A stretch of 13,983 nucleotides of DNA from an uncultured Rikenellaceae bacterium (GTDB taxonomy: Bacteria > Bacteroidota > Bacteroidia > Bacteroidales > Rikenellaceae), in NCBI GenBank assembly GCA_947037995.1, contig CAMQUV010000009.1, forward strand, positions 1-13,983, given 5' to 3'. The notes under the pieces were generated by a model, which saw nothing but the letters and a program-made list of their open reading frames with translations, made no database searches and was not told the DNA's origin. Made by a program: the position numbers and the translations under genes. This document shows positions 6,109 through 13,983 of the stretch, piece by piece; position 1 is the first letter of the stretch, and each line of letters starts with the position of its first letter.

Positions 6109-8091
6109 ATGAGTATCGAAATGACATTCGCCCAAGAGATTCAGGAGGGGATACCAGCGGTATTACCTGCGAAAAAAGAACTTGACGTTAGCGAGAACCA
6201 CGCCCCAATTCGTAAGCAAATATTGAACGATGACGAGAAAATATTGGCATTGAAAAATGCTCTGCGATATTTTCCTAACGAGCAACACGAGCAACTTATC
6301 GAAGAATTTAAGGACGAGCTAAACACATTCGGACGTATTTATATGTATAGACTTCGCCCGAATCACCCTATTTATGCTCGACCCATTAGCGATTATCCCG
6401 CGCAGTCTAGACAGGCGGCGGCGATTATGCTGATGATTCAAAATAACCTCGACTCGGCTGTGGCGCAACATCCTGCCGAACTTATTACCTATGGTGGAAA
6501 TGGCGCCGTGTTTCAAAATTGGGCGCAATATCGCCTTGCTATGAAATATCTATCACAAATGACTGATAATCAAACACTTGTAATGTATTCAGGGCACCCG
6601 ATGGGACTATTTCCATCGCATAAAGATGCACCTAGAGTTGTAGTTACAAACGGTATGGTTATCCCGAATTACTCAAAACCAGATGATTGGGAACGTATGA
6701 ATGCTCTCGGTGTCTCGCAATATGGACAAATGACAGCTGGCTCTTATATGTATATCGGCCCGCAAGGAATTGTTCACGGAACAACGATTACTATTATGAA
6801 CGCAGCGCGACGCAAAGGTGGTGCTAAACTGTTTGTTACTAGTGGATTAGGTGGTATGAGTGGCGCCCAGCCAAAAGCAGGCGTTATATCGGACGTGCTG
6901 ACAGTTGTGGCTGAGGTAAACCGAAAAGCTATACTTAAACGTTTTGACCAAGGGTGGGTTGACGAAGTCTTCGAAGACCTCGATTATCTCGTGGCGCGTG
7001 TGCGCCAATGTATTGCTATGGAGATTGTTAGCTCGATTGCTTATAACGGAAATATTGTGGATTTGTGGGAGAAATTTGCGGCAGAAGGCATCGAAGTCGA
7101 CCTCGGTAGCGACCAAACATCGCTTCATAATCCGTGGGCCGGAGGCTATTATCCTGTCGGATATACGCTCGAACAAAGCAACGATATGATGGCGCACGAA
7201 CCAGATAAATTTAAGGTGGAAGTTCAAAAAACTTTGCAACGCCACGCCGCTGCAATCGCTAAATTGGTTGAAAAAGGAATGTATTTCTTCGACTATGGCA
7301 ACGCGTTTTTGCTCGAAGCGTCCCGCGCTGGTGCACCTATAACCAAACCCGATGGAACCTTTATCTATCCCTCTTATGTGCAAGATATTATGGGGCCGCT
7401 ATTCTTTGACTACGGATTCGGACCTTTTAGATGGGTCTGTGCTTCGGGAACTGATGAAGACCTTAGTAAAACTGATGTTATCGCTGCTAATGTGCTGCGC
7501 GAGATGGCTAAAAATGCACCACAGGAGATTAAAAATCAAATTATGGACAACCTTCATTGGATTGAGACGGCTGCCGAAAATAGACTTGTCGTAGGCTCTA
7601 AAGCTCGCATACTTTATGCCGATAGTCTTGGTCGGACTGAGATTGCAAGGGCGTTTAACGAGGCTATAAAATCGGGCGAAATTTCTGCTCCAATTGTGCT
7701 TGGTCGTGACCATCACGATGTCTCGGGGACAGATTCTCCCTATCGTGAAACTTCGAATATCTATGATGGCTCGCAATTCACGGCGGATATGGCAGTGCAC
7801 AATTTTGTGGGTGACAGTTTCCGTGGAGCTACTTGGGTATCGCTACATAATGGCGGTGGAGTAGGATGGGGCGAGGTTGTAAACGGTGGATTCGGTATGC
7901 TGATTGATGGCTCTGATGACTCGAAACGACATATCGAAGATATGCTGCTTTGGGACGTTAACAACGGTATCGCGCGTAGAAGCTGGGCACGAAATGAAAG
8001 TGCGATTTGGGCTATCAAACGCGAGATGGACAGAACGCCTGGGCTGGTTGTCACTATGCCATCAATTGTTGATGAAAATCTACTTAAATAA
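6109..8091 (+). CDS. hutU: Urocanate hydratase, long form
   Basis: Urocanase adds water to urocanate to form 4-imidazolone-5-propionate, using a tightly bound NAD+ as electrophile. At 660 residues it is about 100 longer than the well-studied Pseudomonas enzyme (about 556), as in other long-form urocanases of Bacteroidota and eukaryotes. Landmarks are YGGNGAVFQNW (128-138), YSGHPMGLFPS (160-170), VTNGMVIPNY (179-188), the glycine-rich TSGLGGMSGAQPKA (244-257), GFGPFRWVCASG (436-447), in which Cys444 matches the conserved active-site cysteine, and HNGGGVGWGEVVNGGFG (580-596) near the C-terminus. All family hallmarks are intact. ATG 6109 follows the ftcD stop by 7 bases; a second in-frame ATG at 6121 would remove four residues and cannot be excluded. 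The product passes to HutI, two genes downstream. Confidence 0.95.
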   Translation: MSIEMTFAQEIQEGIPAVLPAKKELDVSENHAPIRKQILNDDEKILALKNALRYFPNEQHEQLIEEFKDELNTFGRIYMYRLRPNHPIYARPISDYPAQSRQAAAIMLMIQNNLDSAVAQHPAELITYGGNGAVFQNWAQYRLAMKYLSQMTDNQTLVMYSGHPMGLFPSHKDAPRVVVTNGMVIPNYSKPDDWERMNALGVSQYGQMTAGSYMYIGPQGIVHGTTITIMNAARRKGGAKLFVTSGLGGMSGAQPKAGVISDVLTVVAEVNRKAILKRFDQGWVDEVFEDLDYLVARVRQCIAMEIVSSIAYNGNIVDLWEKFAAEGIEVDLGSDQTSLHNPWAGGYYPVGYTLEQSNDMMAHEPDKFKVEVQKTLQRHAAAIAKLVEKGMYFFDYGNAFLLEASRAGAPITKPDGTFIYPSYVQDIMGPLFFDYGFGPFRWVCASGTDEDLSKTDVIAANVLREMAKNAPQEIKNQIMDNLHWIETAAENRLVVGSKARILYADSLGRTEIARAFNEAIKSGEISAPIVLGRDHHDVSGTDSPYRETSNIYDGSQFTADMAVHNFVGDSFRGATWVSLHNGGGVGWGEVVNGGFGMLIDGSDDSKRHIEDMLLWDVNNGIARRSWARNESAIWAIKREMDRTPGLVVTMPSIVDENLLK

Positions 8092-8141
8092 ACCTACGAC
8101 TCTTAACTAATTACGAAAATATCCCCTTAAAATAGAACCCT

Positions 8142-9632
8142 ATGAATTACGAAATTTCACCCCAATCATACCTTACATTTGAAGTTATCGAAAAGATAAT
8201 TGACAACCATTGGACAATATCGCTATCAAACGAGGCGGTGACAAAAATCAATGCCTGTCGCGAGTATCTTAATCGTAAAATGGAGGGACAAAAAGAGCCT
8301 ATATATGGCGTCTCTACTGGCTTTGGCTCGCTTTGTAATATATCAATCTCCAAGGAAGATTTGTCGCAATTACAGTATAATTTGGTAGTCTCGCACTCGT
8401 GTGGAACGGGCGAACTTGTACCCGAAATGGTAGTGAAACTCATATTGTTGCTGAAAATTAATGCCCTCTCATACGGAAGCTCTGGCGTGCAACTATGTAC
8501 TGTTGAGCGACTTGTCGAGATGTTTAATAAAAATATTCTCCCCGTTATTTACCAACAAGGCTCCCTCGGAGCATCGGGTGACCTTTCGCCGCTGGCCCAT
8601 ATGAGCCTTCCGCTACTTGGGCTGGGCGAGGTCTACTATAACGGTGTGCGTACGCAAACGTCCGATATAGTGACCGAACTGGGCTGGAGCCCTATCGAGC
8701 TGCAATCAAAAGAGGGGCTCGCACTGCTCAATGGTACGCAATTTATGTGTGCTTGGGGTGTTTATAGTGTGATTGTTGCCAAAAGATTGGCGCGTACAGC
8801 CGATACGATGGCCGCACTTTCGCTCGAAGCATTCGATGGTCGTATTGAACCATTTGACCCTGCCGTTCATAAACTTAGACCCCATAAAGGGCAAGTTGAT
8901 ACCGCAGCACGTATCCTTGAAATTCTCAAAGACAGCCAAATCGCTTCACGTAAAAAAGAACACGTGCAAGACCCATACTCGTTCAGATGTGTGCCCCAAG
9001 TGCACGGCGCATCAAAAGATGCTATCAATTATGTTGCTTCAGTCGTTGAAATTGAAATGAATAGTGTCACCGATAACCCCAACGTTATTGTTGATGAAGA
9101 TAAAATCATCTCTGCCGGAAATTTTCACGGGCAACCACTAGCTATATCGTACGATTTCCTCGCTATTGCCATAGCAGAATTAGGTAGCATATCCTGTCAA
9201 CGCGTAAACCAACTTCTTAGCGGCAAACGTGGACTACCTATGTTTCTAGTTGCTAAACCAGGATTAAATAGCGGATTTATGATTCCACAATACACCTCGG
9301 CATCTATCGTGAGCCAAAGTAAACAGCTGTGTACACCGGCTTCGGTAGATTCAATCGAAAGTTCGCAAGGACAAGAAGACCACGTTTCGATGGGGGCAAA
9401 CGCTGCAACGAAACTTGCCAAAGTTGTTCTCAATACGGAGAGAGTACTTGCGATTGAACTATTCAATGCCGCGCAAGCTCTCGAGTTTCAGCGCCCTGCA
9501 AAATCTTCACCGGTAATCGAAAAACTTGTTCAAGAGTATCGCAAACAAGTACCATTTATCGACCACGACACTGTGATGTACACACTGATTGATAAGAGTA
9601 TTAATTTTATTAGAGAGTATAAATGCTTGTAA
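8142..9632 (+). CDS. hutH: Histidine ammonia-lyase
   Basis: This 496-residue enzyme removes ammonia from L-histidine to give trans-urocanate, the committed step of the pathway. The self-made MIO electrophile comes from Ala-Ser-Gly at residues 144-146, inside GSLGASGDLSPLAH, encoded by GCATCGGGT at 8571-8579. Tyr55 in YGVSTGFG is the conserved catalytic tyrosine. Other family blocks are LNGTQFM, QDPYSFRCVPQVHGA, SVTDNPN and SMGANAA. The length is normal for bacterial HAL. The His-type context (rather than Phe or Tyr ammonia-lyase) is supported mainly by the flanking hutU and hutI. A 50-base gap separates it from hutU, the widest inside the cluster, with no recognisable promoter or hairpin. Its last ten bases overlap the start of hutI. 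Confidence 0.95.
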   Translation: MNYEISPQSYLTFEVIEKIIDNHWTISLSNEAVTKINACREYLNRKMEGQKEPIYGVSTGFGSLCNISISKEDLSQLQYNLVVSHSCGTGELVPEMVVKLILLLKINALSYGSSGVQLCTVERLVEMFNKNILPVIYQQGSLGASGDLSPLAHMSLPLLGLGEVYYNGVRTQTSDIVTELGWSPIELQSKEGLALLNGTQFMCAWGVYSVIVAKRLARTADTMAALSLEAFDGRIEPFDPAVHKLRPHKGQVDTAARILEILKDSQIASRKKEHVQDPYSFRCVPQVHGASKDAINYVASVVEIEMNSVTDNPNVIVDEDKIISAGNFHGQPLAISYDFLAIAIAELGSISCQRVNQLLSGKRGLPMFLVAKPGLNSGFMIPQYTSASIVSQSKQLCTPASVDSIESSQGQEDHVSMGANAATKLAKVVLNTERVLAIELFNAAQALEFQRPAKSSPVIEKLVQEYRKQVPFIDHDTVMYTLIDKSINFIREYKCL

Positions 9633-10855
9633 TTACAAATATTTCGGCGCTCTACGGAGTTACGCCTCACCATAAACTTTCGGGACAAGATATGGCGCAA
9701 AATCCTGTGATAAATAATGCTTATATCGTTATAGAAGGTGGAAATATAGCCTCGTTTGGTGAGATGTCTGCCATCGGGAAAATCCCCCCTGACGCTCCAA
9801 TTATAGATGCGCAAGGCAAAGTTGTCCTGCCATCGTTCTGTGACTCGCATACCCATATCATCTATCCCACTACTCGCGAAACTGAATTTATTGACCGTGT
9901 TAAAGGGCTCACCTATGAAGAGATTGCCAAACGAGGGGGAGGTATCCTTAATTCGGCCGATGTGCTGGCTAATACTTCCGAAGATGAACTATATAAGTCT
10001 GCTTATCAGCGTATTATCGGAGTTATGAAAACTGGTACTGGTGCGCTCGAAATTAAAAGTGGATACGGACTATCAGTAGATATGGAGATGAAAATGCTCC
10101 GTGTTGCGCGGAGGTTGCAACAAGATTTACCCGTTACAATTCGTACCACACTGCTCGGAGCTCACGCCGTTGGACGCGAATATGCAGGCCGACAAGGCGA
10201 CTATGTCAATATGATATGTGAACAAATGATTCCTGCAGTTGCGGCGGAAGGGCTTGCCGATTTCGTTGACGTTTTTTGCGATAAAGGATTCTTTACCACG
10301 CAAGAAACTGAAAAAATATTGGAGGCCGCTGCTAAATACGCGCTTCCCGGAAAGATTCACGCTAATGAATTAGCTGTTTCTGGAGGTGTGCAAGTGGGTG
10401 TTAAAAATGGCGCACTATCTGTCGACCACCTCGAACAAATGGACCAAGAGGCTATAAATGCCCTGAAAAACACAACGACTATGCCAACAGCTCTGCCCGG
10501 TGCATCGTTCTTCCTCGGCATACCGTTTTCGCCTGTGCGTAAAATGATTAATGAAGGGCTGCCCGTTGCAATCGCGTCGGACTATAACCCTGGTAGCTCT
10601 CCCTGTGGTAATATGCAATTTATGATGGCGCTCGGTGTTATTCGTGCAAAACTGCTCCCAGTTGAAGCTCTAACTGCTGCTACACTTAACTCGGCTTATG
10701 CTATGGGCTTGGGCGCTACACACGGCTCTATTGCTGTGGGTAAACGCGCTAACCTTTCTATACTCAAAAGTGGCGCGACACTCGACCTAATTCCGTATAG
10801 CTACGGGGAAAATCACATCGAAAAAATTATACTCGGTGGAGTTGTGATAAATTAA
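9623..10855 (+). CDS. hutI: Imidazolonepropionase
   Basis: A 410-residue amidohydrolase-superfamily enzyme that hydrolyses 4-imidazolone-5-propionate to N-formimino-L-glutamate, the substrate of FtcD. Metal ligands expected for the family are visible: His76 and His78 in SFCDSHTHI, His246 in KIHANE, and Asp320 in VAIASDYNPGSSP. The family segments GTGALEIKSGYGL (138-150), LLGAHAVG (177-184), with His181, and SVDHLEQM (266-273) are all present. The length agrees with HutI. Its ATG overlaps the hutH stop (ATGCTTGTAA, 9623-9632), which suggests translational coupling. No hairpin follows the stop at 10855; the remains of an outer-membrane protein gene begin 28 bases later. Confidence 0.95.
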   Translation: MLVITNISALYGVTPHHKLSGQDMAQNPVINNAYIVIEGGNIASFGEMSAIGKIPPDAPIIDAQGKVVLPSFCDSHTHIIYPTTRETEFIDRVKGLTYEEIAKRGGGILNSADVLANTSEDELYKSAYQRIIGVMKTGTGALEIKSGYGLSVDMEMKMLRVARRLQQDLPVTIRTTLLGAHAVGREYAGRQGDYVNMICEQMIPAVAAEGLADFVDVFCDKGFFTTQETEKILEAAAKYALPGKIHANELAVSGGVQVGVKNGALSVDHLEQMDQEAINALKNTTTMPTALPGASFFLGIPFSPVRKMINEGLPVAIASDYNPGSSPCGNMQFMMALGVIRAKLLPVEALTAATLNSAYAMGLGATHGSIAVGKRANLSILKSGATLDLIPYSYGENHIEKIILGGVVIN

Positions 10856-10883
10856 GAATGTATGTTTTGTAAGGAATTATACC

Positions 10884-12984
10884 ATTAAAATCAATATAAC
10901 TAAACAAATATTTTCAACCCTACTTATTATAGTATTGTCCTCTTTTTGCACTTTTGCGCAACAACTGCCAACGCAGCATTCGATAGCGGGAAATATAATT
11001 GATGACAAAGGAAAACCCGTTGCCGAAGCATTTGTCTCCGTGCTAAACCCGACCACAGGAATGCTTATACAGCAGGATGCGGCTGATGTTAATGGCAAAT
11101 TCCTAATCGCACTGAGCAAGCCTATGACAGTGAAATTATTTGTGACATACCTTGGGTATAATGGTTACGTTAGCGAGGAAATCAAAGTCACCCAAGAATT
11201 AGTCGTTGATGATATAACACTTATTAGTTCGGGAATCACGATAGAAGAGGTGGTTGTTGTTGGGCAAAGACAAAGCCCCTCTATAAAAATTGAAGGAGGA
11301 AAACTAATATATAGCCCAAAAAATAGTACTACTCTTGCTTGAAGTTCAGCACTTGAGGTGCTGAAATCTACCCCAGGAATACTTGTTGATGGAGAAGATA
11401 ATATAAGTATGGCTGGACAAAGTGGAGTGCTTGTTACAATAAACGGCAGACATACATATATGCAAAAAGATGAGATAGTGAGTCTGCTTAGCGCAACACC
11501 TGCCTCGGCAGTCGGGACAGTCGAGGTTATAAGTAACCCCTCGGCACAGTATGATGCCCAAGGCTCGGCAGGAATCATAAACATTAATATGGATCGTAGG
11601 CGTGCCGATGGATTTTTTATGTCTATCGGAAGCGGGGTCTCTTACTGGGATAACCTACGCCAAAATACCGAAATCTCACTTAGTTACAACCATAACAAAC
11701 TGACCCTCACGGCTAATTATAGCCATGCGATTGGCGACTACAATTACTATTATGGAATGCACCGTGTGCAAGGTGATAATACCTATGCTAGCACTACCGA
11801 TGATACCGATATGCGTAATACTATTGCTGGAAACGTAAACCTAGAATACCGCCTAATAAAAAGAGTACTATTGGTGGTCGCCTTGATGTGAACACACTTT
11901 TTGGCCCTGGGCTAACAAGCACTGTGACCCAAATCACCGACTCTAAAACTGGAACGCTAGAGCAAATACTTACCGCTCAAAATGACTAATATGCACAACA
12001 GGGCAACCGCTATGGAGCGAATGTGTACTACACATACAAACCAAAAGATTCAGAAAGCTATACTTTTGATGTCAATTATGCACGCTATGACGGCGGGTCG
12101 AGCAACCTTCAGCCAAACAGATACACAAACCCTGATGGTGACGTCCTTCGTGATGACGTAGATGTAATATCAGAGTCAGAGTCAAACGACTTCCTCTATA
12201 AAGAGCAAGTAGCTGCTGCATACCTTCTCTATTCACACGATATTGGCTCGAAGGTTTCTATCGAAGCAGGAGTGCGTGGGGAGTATACATTTTCTGATGG
12301 GCGGCTTCAAAATGTGACAGGGCAAGACGAGAATACCAACCTCCGAAATTACTTTAACCTATTCCCATCGTTAGGCGTAAACTATCAAATCAACGAAAAA
12401 AATAGCCTGTCGCTAAACTACGGAAGTAGAATAGAACGCCCAGCATATCAAGACCTAAACCCTTTTGAGTACTTGCTCGATGAGCTGTCGTACTGGAAGG
12501 GAAATCCATTTTTGACGCCTCAGATAAGCCATTTGCTTGGTGGGATATGAGTCTTAATGCCATTGGTTATTATGTTCAGAATGATATTGCTTTTGACGAG
12601 AACCGTAAGTTCAACTTATCGGGATTCGCTGGTATTTTCAGTATGCAGAATAACTTTAGGTTGCCTCTTGGATTCACTATTGAGTTAAAGGGTTCTTATG
12701 CAACACGTCGACTTGGAGGGTCTAATGAATGGCTCAAATCTTCGGGAACTGTTGATGTTGGTATTGGTAAGAGTTTTGCTAAAAACAGTTGGCGAATAAA
12801 CCTTGCGATGACTGATGTGTTTGCGACAACTCGTTGGGACAGTTACAGTTCATTCGACGGTTTGCAGCTCCAGAATTGGGGTCGTGGCGAGTCACGACAA
12901 GTGAAATTGAACGTATCCTATCGTTTCGGTCGTAAGAAAAGCACAACTCATAACAGTGACTTTAAAGAACTAAATAGATTGTAA
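10884..12984 (+). pseudogene. Decayed outer-membrane beta-barrel protein (OMP_b-brl_3 type)
   Basis: Joined across lesions, the sequence gives a TonB-receptor-like protein of the OMP_b-brl_3 family: a signal peptide ending in TFAQ, a carboxypeptidase-regulatory-like beta domain (HSIAGNIIDDKGKPVAEAFV), a plug domain (ALEVLKSTPGILVDGEDN, then VEVISNPSAQYDAQGSAG), barrel strands, and a terminal KLNVSYRFGRKK strand. Five lesions are visible. The expected initiator is ATT at 10884-10886, so the natural start is missing. TGA interrupts at 11340-11342, exactly before SSALEVL, where relatives often have a codon such as GGA. One base is missing at about 11853-11862 (CCTAATAAAAAG), moving the reading from one frame to another where KKSTIGGRLDVNTLFGPG continues. 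TAA follows at 11987-11989. Near 12520-12537, GNPFLTPQISH jumps directly to a WWDMSLNAIGYY block in a third frame, so an estimated 60-70 codons are lost. The remaining sequence is well conserved, so inactivation looks recent. Sequencing error could explain single lesions but hardly all five. Confidence 0.88.
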
Positions 12985-12985
12985 T

Positions 12986-13492
12986 TTATTTGTTTATCTT
13001 TTGGTATATAGCTACGTCAAATACTTGATTGCCAAATCGTTGCCACTGCATCATTGTGCCAGTGTGTACGAAACCACTGTTTTCAAACAGTTTTACAGAA
13101 GCGATATTAGTTGTGGGGACGTGCGCCCAAATATTGTCTATCCCAAGAATATTTTGAGCATACTCCACCGTTTGCGAAAGTGCCATTTTTGCGTATCCCT
13201 TGCCTCGGTTTGAACGGTCGTAGATGAGTATGCCAACCCCTGCACGTTTGTGACGAGGGTCGAATTCAAACAGGTCAACACAGCCGATAGCTTGTTCGTT
13301 AAGCTCTATTATTTGGCGCAATTGGCGGGTCGAGAATATGCTTTCGGCTCGGCTCGAGGCTTCGATGAATTGCCCTAGAGCCTCCTTTGAAAAAGGCGTC
13401 GTATATCCATTCACATCCCATAGAGAAGTGTCGTTTTCCCATTGGTAGAGCGTGTCTAAGTCAGTGGTCTCGAGTGCTCGGAGCTTTAGCAT
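12986..13492 (-). CDS. GNAT-family N-acetyltransferase
   Basis: A 168-residue acetyl-CoA-dependent N-acetyltransferase of the GNAT superfamily, most like the RimJ/RimL/SpeG-type branch. The N-terminus (LKLRALETTDLDTLYQWEND) is typical of that group. Motif A is formed by the strand GVGILIYD and the acetyl-CoA pyrophosphate loop RSNRGKGYAKMAL (93-105). The motif B region NIASVKLFENSGF (129-141) is well conserved. The acceptor (protein N-terminus, polyamine, antibiotic or other) cannot be read from the sequence. It begins 26 bases after the prmA stop on the same strand, so the two are probably co-transcribed. Its stop faces the stop of the outer-membrane pseudogene with a single base between. 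Confidence 0.88.
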   Translation of the reverse strand: MLKLRALETTDLDTLYQWENDTSLWDVNGYTTPFSKEALGQFIEASSRAESIFSTRQLRQIIELNEQAIGCVDLFEFDPRHKRAGVGILIYDRSNRGKGYAKMALSQTVEYAQNILGIDNIWAHVPTTNIASVKLFENSGFVHTGTMMQWQRFGNQVFDVAIYQKINK

Positions 13493-13518
13493 TATTTCTA
13501 TCTAATTTATTTTGTGGG

Positions 13519-13983
13519 TTAGCACAATGTGAATTCAATGGAGCTCCAGCCCTCAAGGTCGATTTGGTGTGTAGGTTTGAGTCCTAACTGGGTGGCGCAT
13601 TTAGTGATGATTTCGACATCACCGTTGAGTATTCCGCTAACAATCAACGTCCCATTAGGTTGCAGTGTTGCGACATATTTATCCATATCATTGAGCAGAA
13701 TATTGCGATTGATATTCGCTAGGATAAACTGGTATGAATTGCCTGCAATAGCGGTAGCATCACCAAGTATGGGTGTTATTTGATTTTGCGTATTATTGAC
13801 AGTGATATTTTCGACGGCGTTATTGTAAGCCCATTCGTCGATATCAACTGCGTCGATATGTTGCGCCCCACATTGTGCGGCAAGTATCGCTAGTACAGCG
13901 GTTCCGCTACCCATATCCAGCCCTTTTTTGTCATTAAGGTTTGCGCGTAGAATCATTTGCACCATCATATTTGTAGTAGGATG
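13519..13983 (-). CDS. prmA: Ribosomal protein L11 methyltransferase (C-terminal part)
   Basis: The C-terminal 154 codons of PrmA, the S-adenosylmethionine-dependent enzyme that methylates ribosomal protein L11. The gene runs off the right edge; the first visible residues, HPTTNMMVQM, belong to the family's conserved GTGTHPTT-type motif just ahead of the SAM site. The SAM-binding motif I follows as GLDMGSGTAVLAILAAQCGA, then the acidic-loop segment VDIDEWAYNNAVEN, and ILANINRNIL, the catalytic-loop block. About 120 N-terminal residues, including the L11-recognition domain, are outside the window. The internal ATG at 13968 is not the real start because the reading frame and homology continue past it. 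The GNAT gene follows 26 bases downstream. Confidence 0.9.
   Translation of the reverse strand, partial: HPTTNMMVQMILRANLNDKKGLDMGSGTAVLAILAAQCGAQHIDAVDIDEWAYNNAVENITVNNTQNQITPILGDATAIAGNSYQFILANINRNILLNDMDKYVATLQPNGTLIVSGILNGDVEIITKCATQLGLKPTHQIDLEGWSSIEFTLC

Noticed and set aside
6847-7383. A 178-codon open frame on the minus strand inside hutU
   Set aside because: It lies fully within a well-supported gene, has no recognisable motif, and similar long antisense frames occur elsewhere in the same gene. It is a codon-usage shadow.
10842-10869. TTG (10842) and TATGTTTTG (10861) as a promoter for the outer-membrane gene
   Set aside because: The spacing is about 16 bases instead of 19-21 and the -7 box has an extra T. 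The match is too weak to report.
11340-11342. TGA possibly read as an amino acid (alternative genetic code) in the outer-membrane gene
   Set aside because: Only one in-frame TGA is involved. The same gene also has a TAA, a frameshift and a deletion, and the other genes of the window read normally without internal TGA. Ordinary gene decay explains it.
12547-12984. A separate small gene starting at the internal ATG 12547
   Set aside because: The frame is readable upstream of the ATG (two Trp and an Asp), and the product is the last part of the barrel including the terminal strand. It is a pseudogene fragment, not an independent gene.

Overview
The window most likely comes from a member of the Bacteroidota, probably Bacteroidales. 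Two sites match the unusual promoter of that phylum (TTG, 20 bp, then TAnnTTYG). The gene content agrees: a secreted WG-repeat protein, an OMP_b-brl_3-type outer-membrane barrel, a long-form urocanate hydratase and a DivIC-like protein next to thiD. The DNA is moderately AT-rich and ribosome binding sites are weak, as usual in this group. The species cannot be named from the sequence.

Layout. (1) Bases 1-871 hold the end of a 2-oxoacid:ferredoxin oxidoreductase operon: the C-terminal part of the beta subunit and the complete gamma subunit, closed by a hairpin terminator. (2) Bases 939-2025 form a self-contained unit with its own promoter, one secreted protein made of eight WG-like repeats, and a strong terminator. 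(3) After a roughly 300-base gap comes a run of same-strand genes with little space between them: thiD, a divIC/ftsB-like gene, a secreted alkaline-phosphatase-superfamily hydrolase, then ftcD, hutU, hutH and hutI. The last four encode the whole route from histidine to glutamate with transfer of the formimino group to tetrahydrofolate. (4) Immediately downstream (about 10884-12984) lies a recently inactivated outer-membrane beta-barrel gene with a lost start codon, two in-frame stops, a one-base frameshift and an internal deletion. (5) The right end is on the minus strand: prmA, running off the window, followed by a GNAT acetyltransferase gene that converges on the pseudogene with a one-base gap.

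How the genes work together. HutH deaminates histidine to urocanate, HutU hydrates it, HutI opens the imidazolone ring to N-formiminoglutamate, and the two-domain FtcD moves the formimino group to tetrahydrofolate and releases ammonia, leaving glutamate and 5,10-methenyl-THF. No hut regulator or histidine transporter is in the window. The decayed barrel protein just downstream could once have been an accessory outer-membrane protein of this locus, but that is inference from position only.

I found no convincing new multi-gene system. The points most worth a second look are the pseudogene with its clearly readable lesions, the apparently leaderless thiD start, and the very regular WG-like repeat protein in which every WG tryptophan is replaced.
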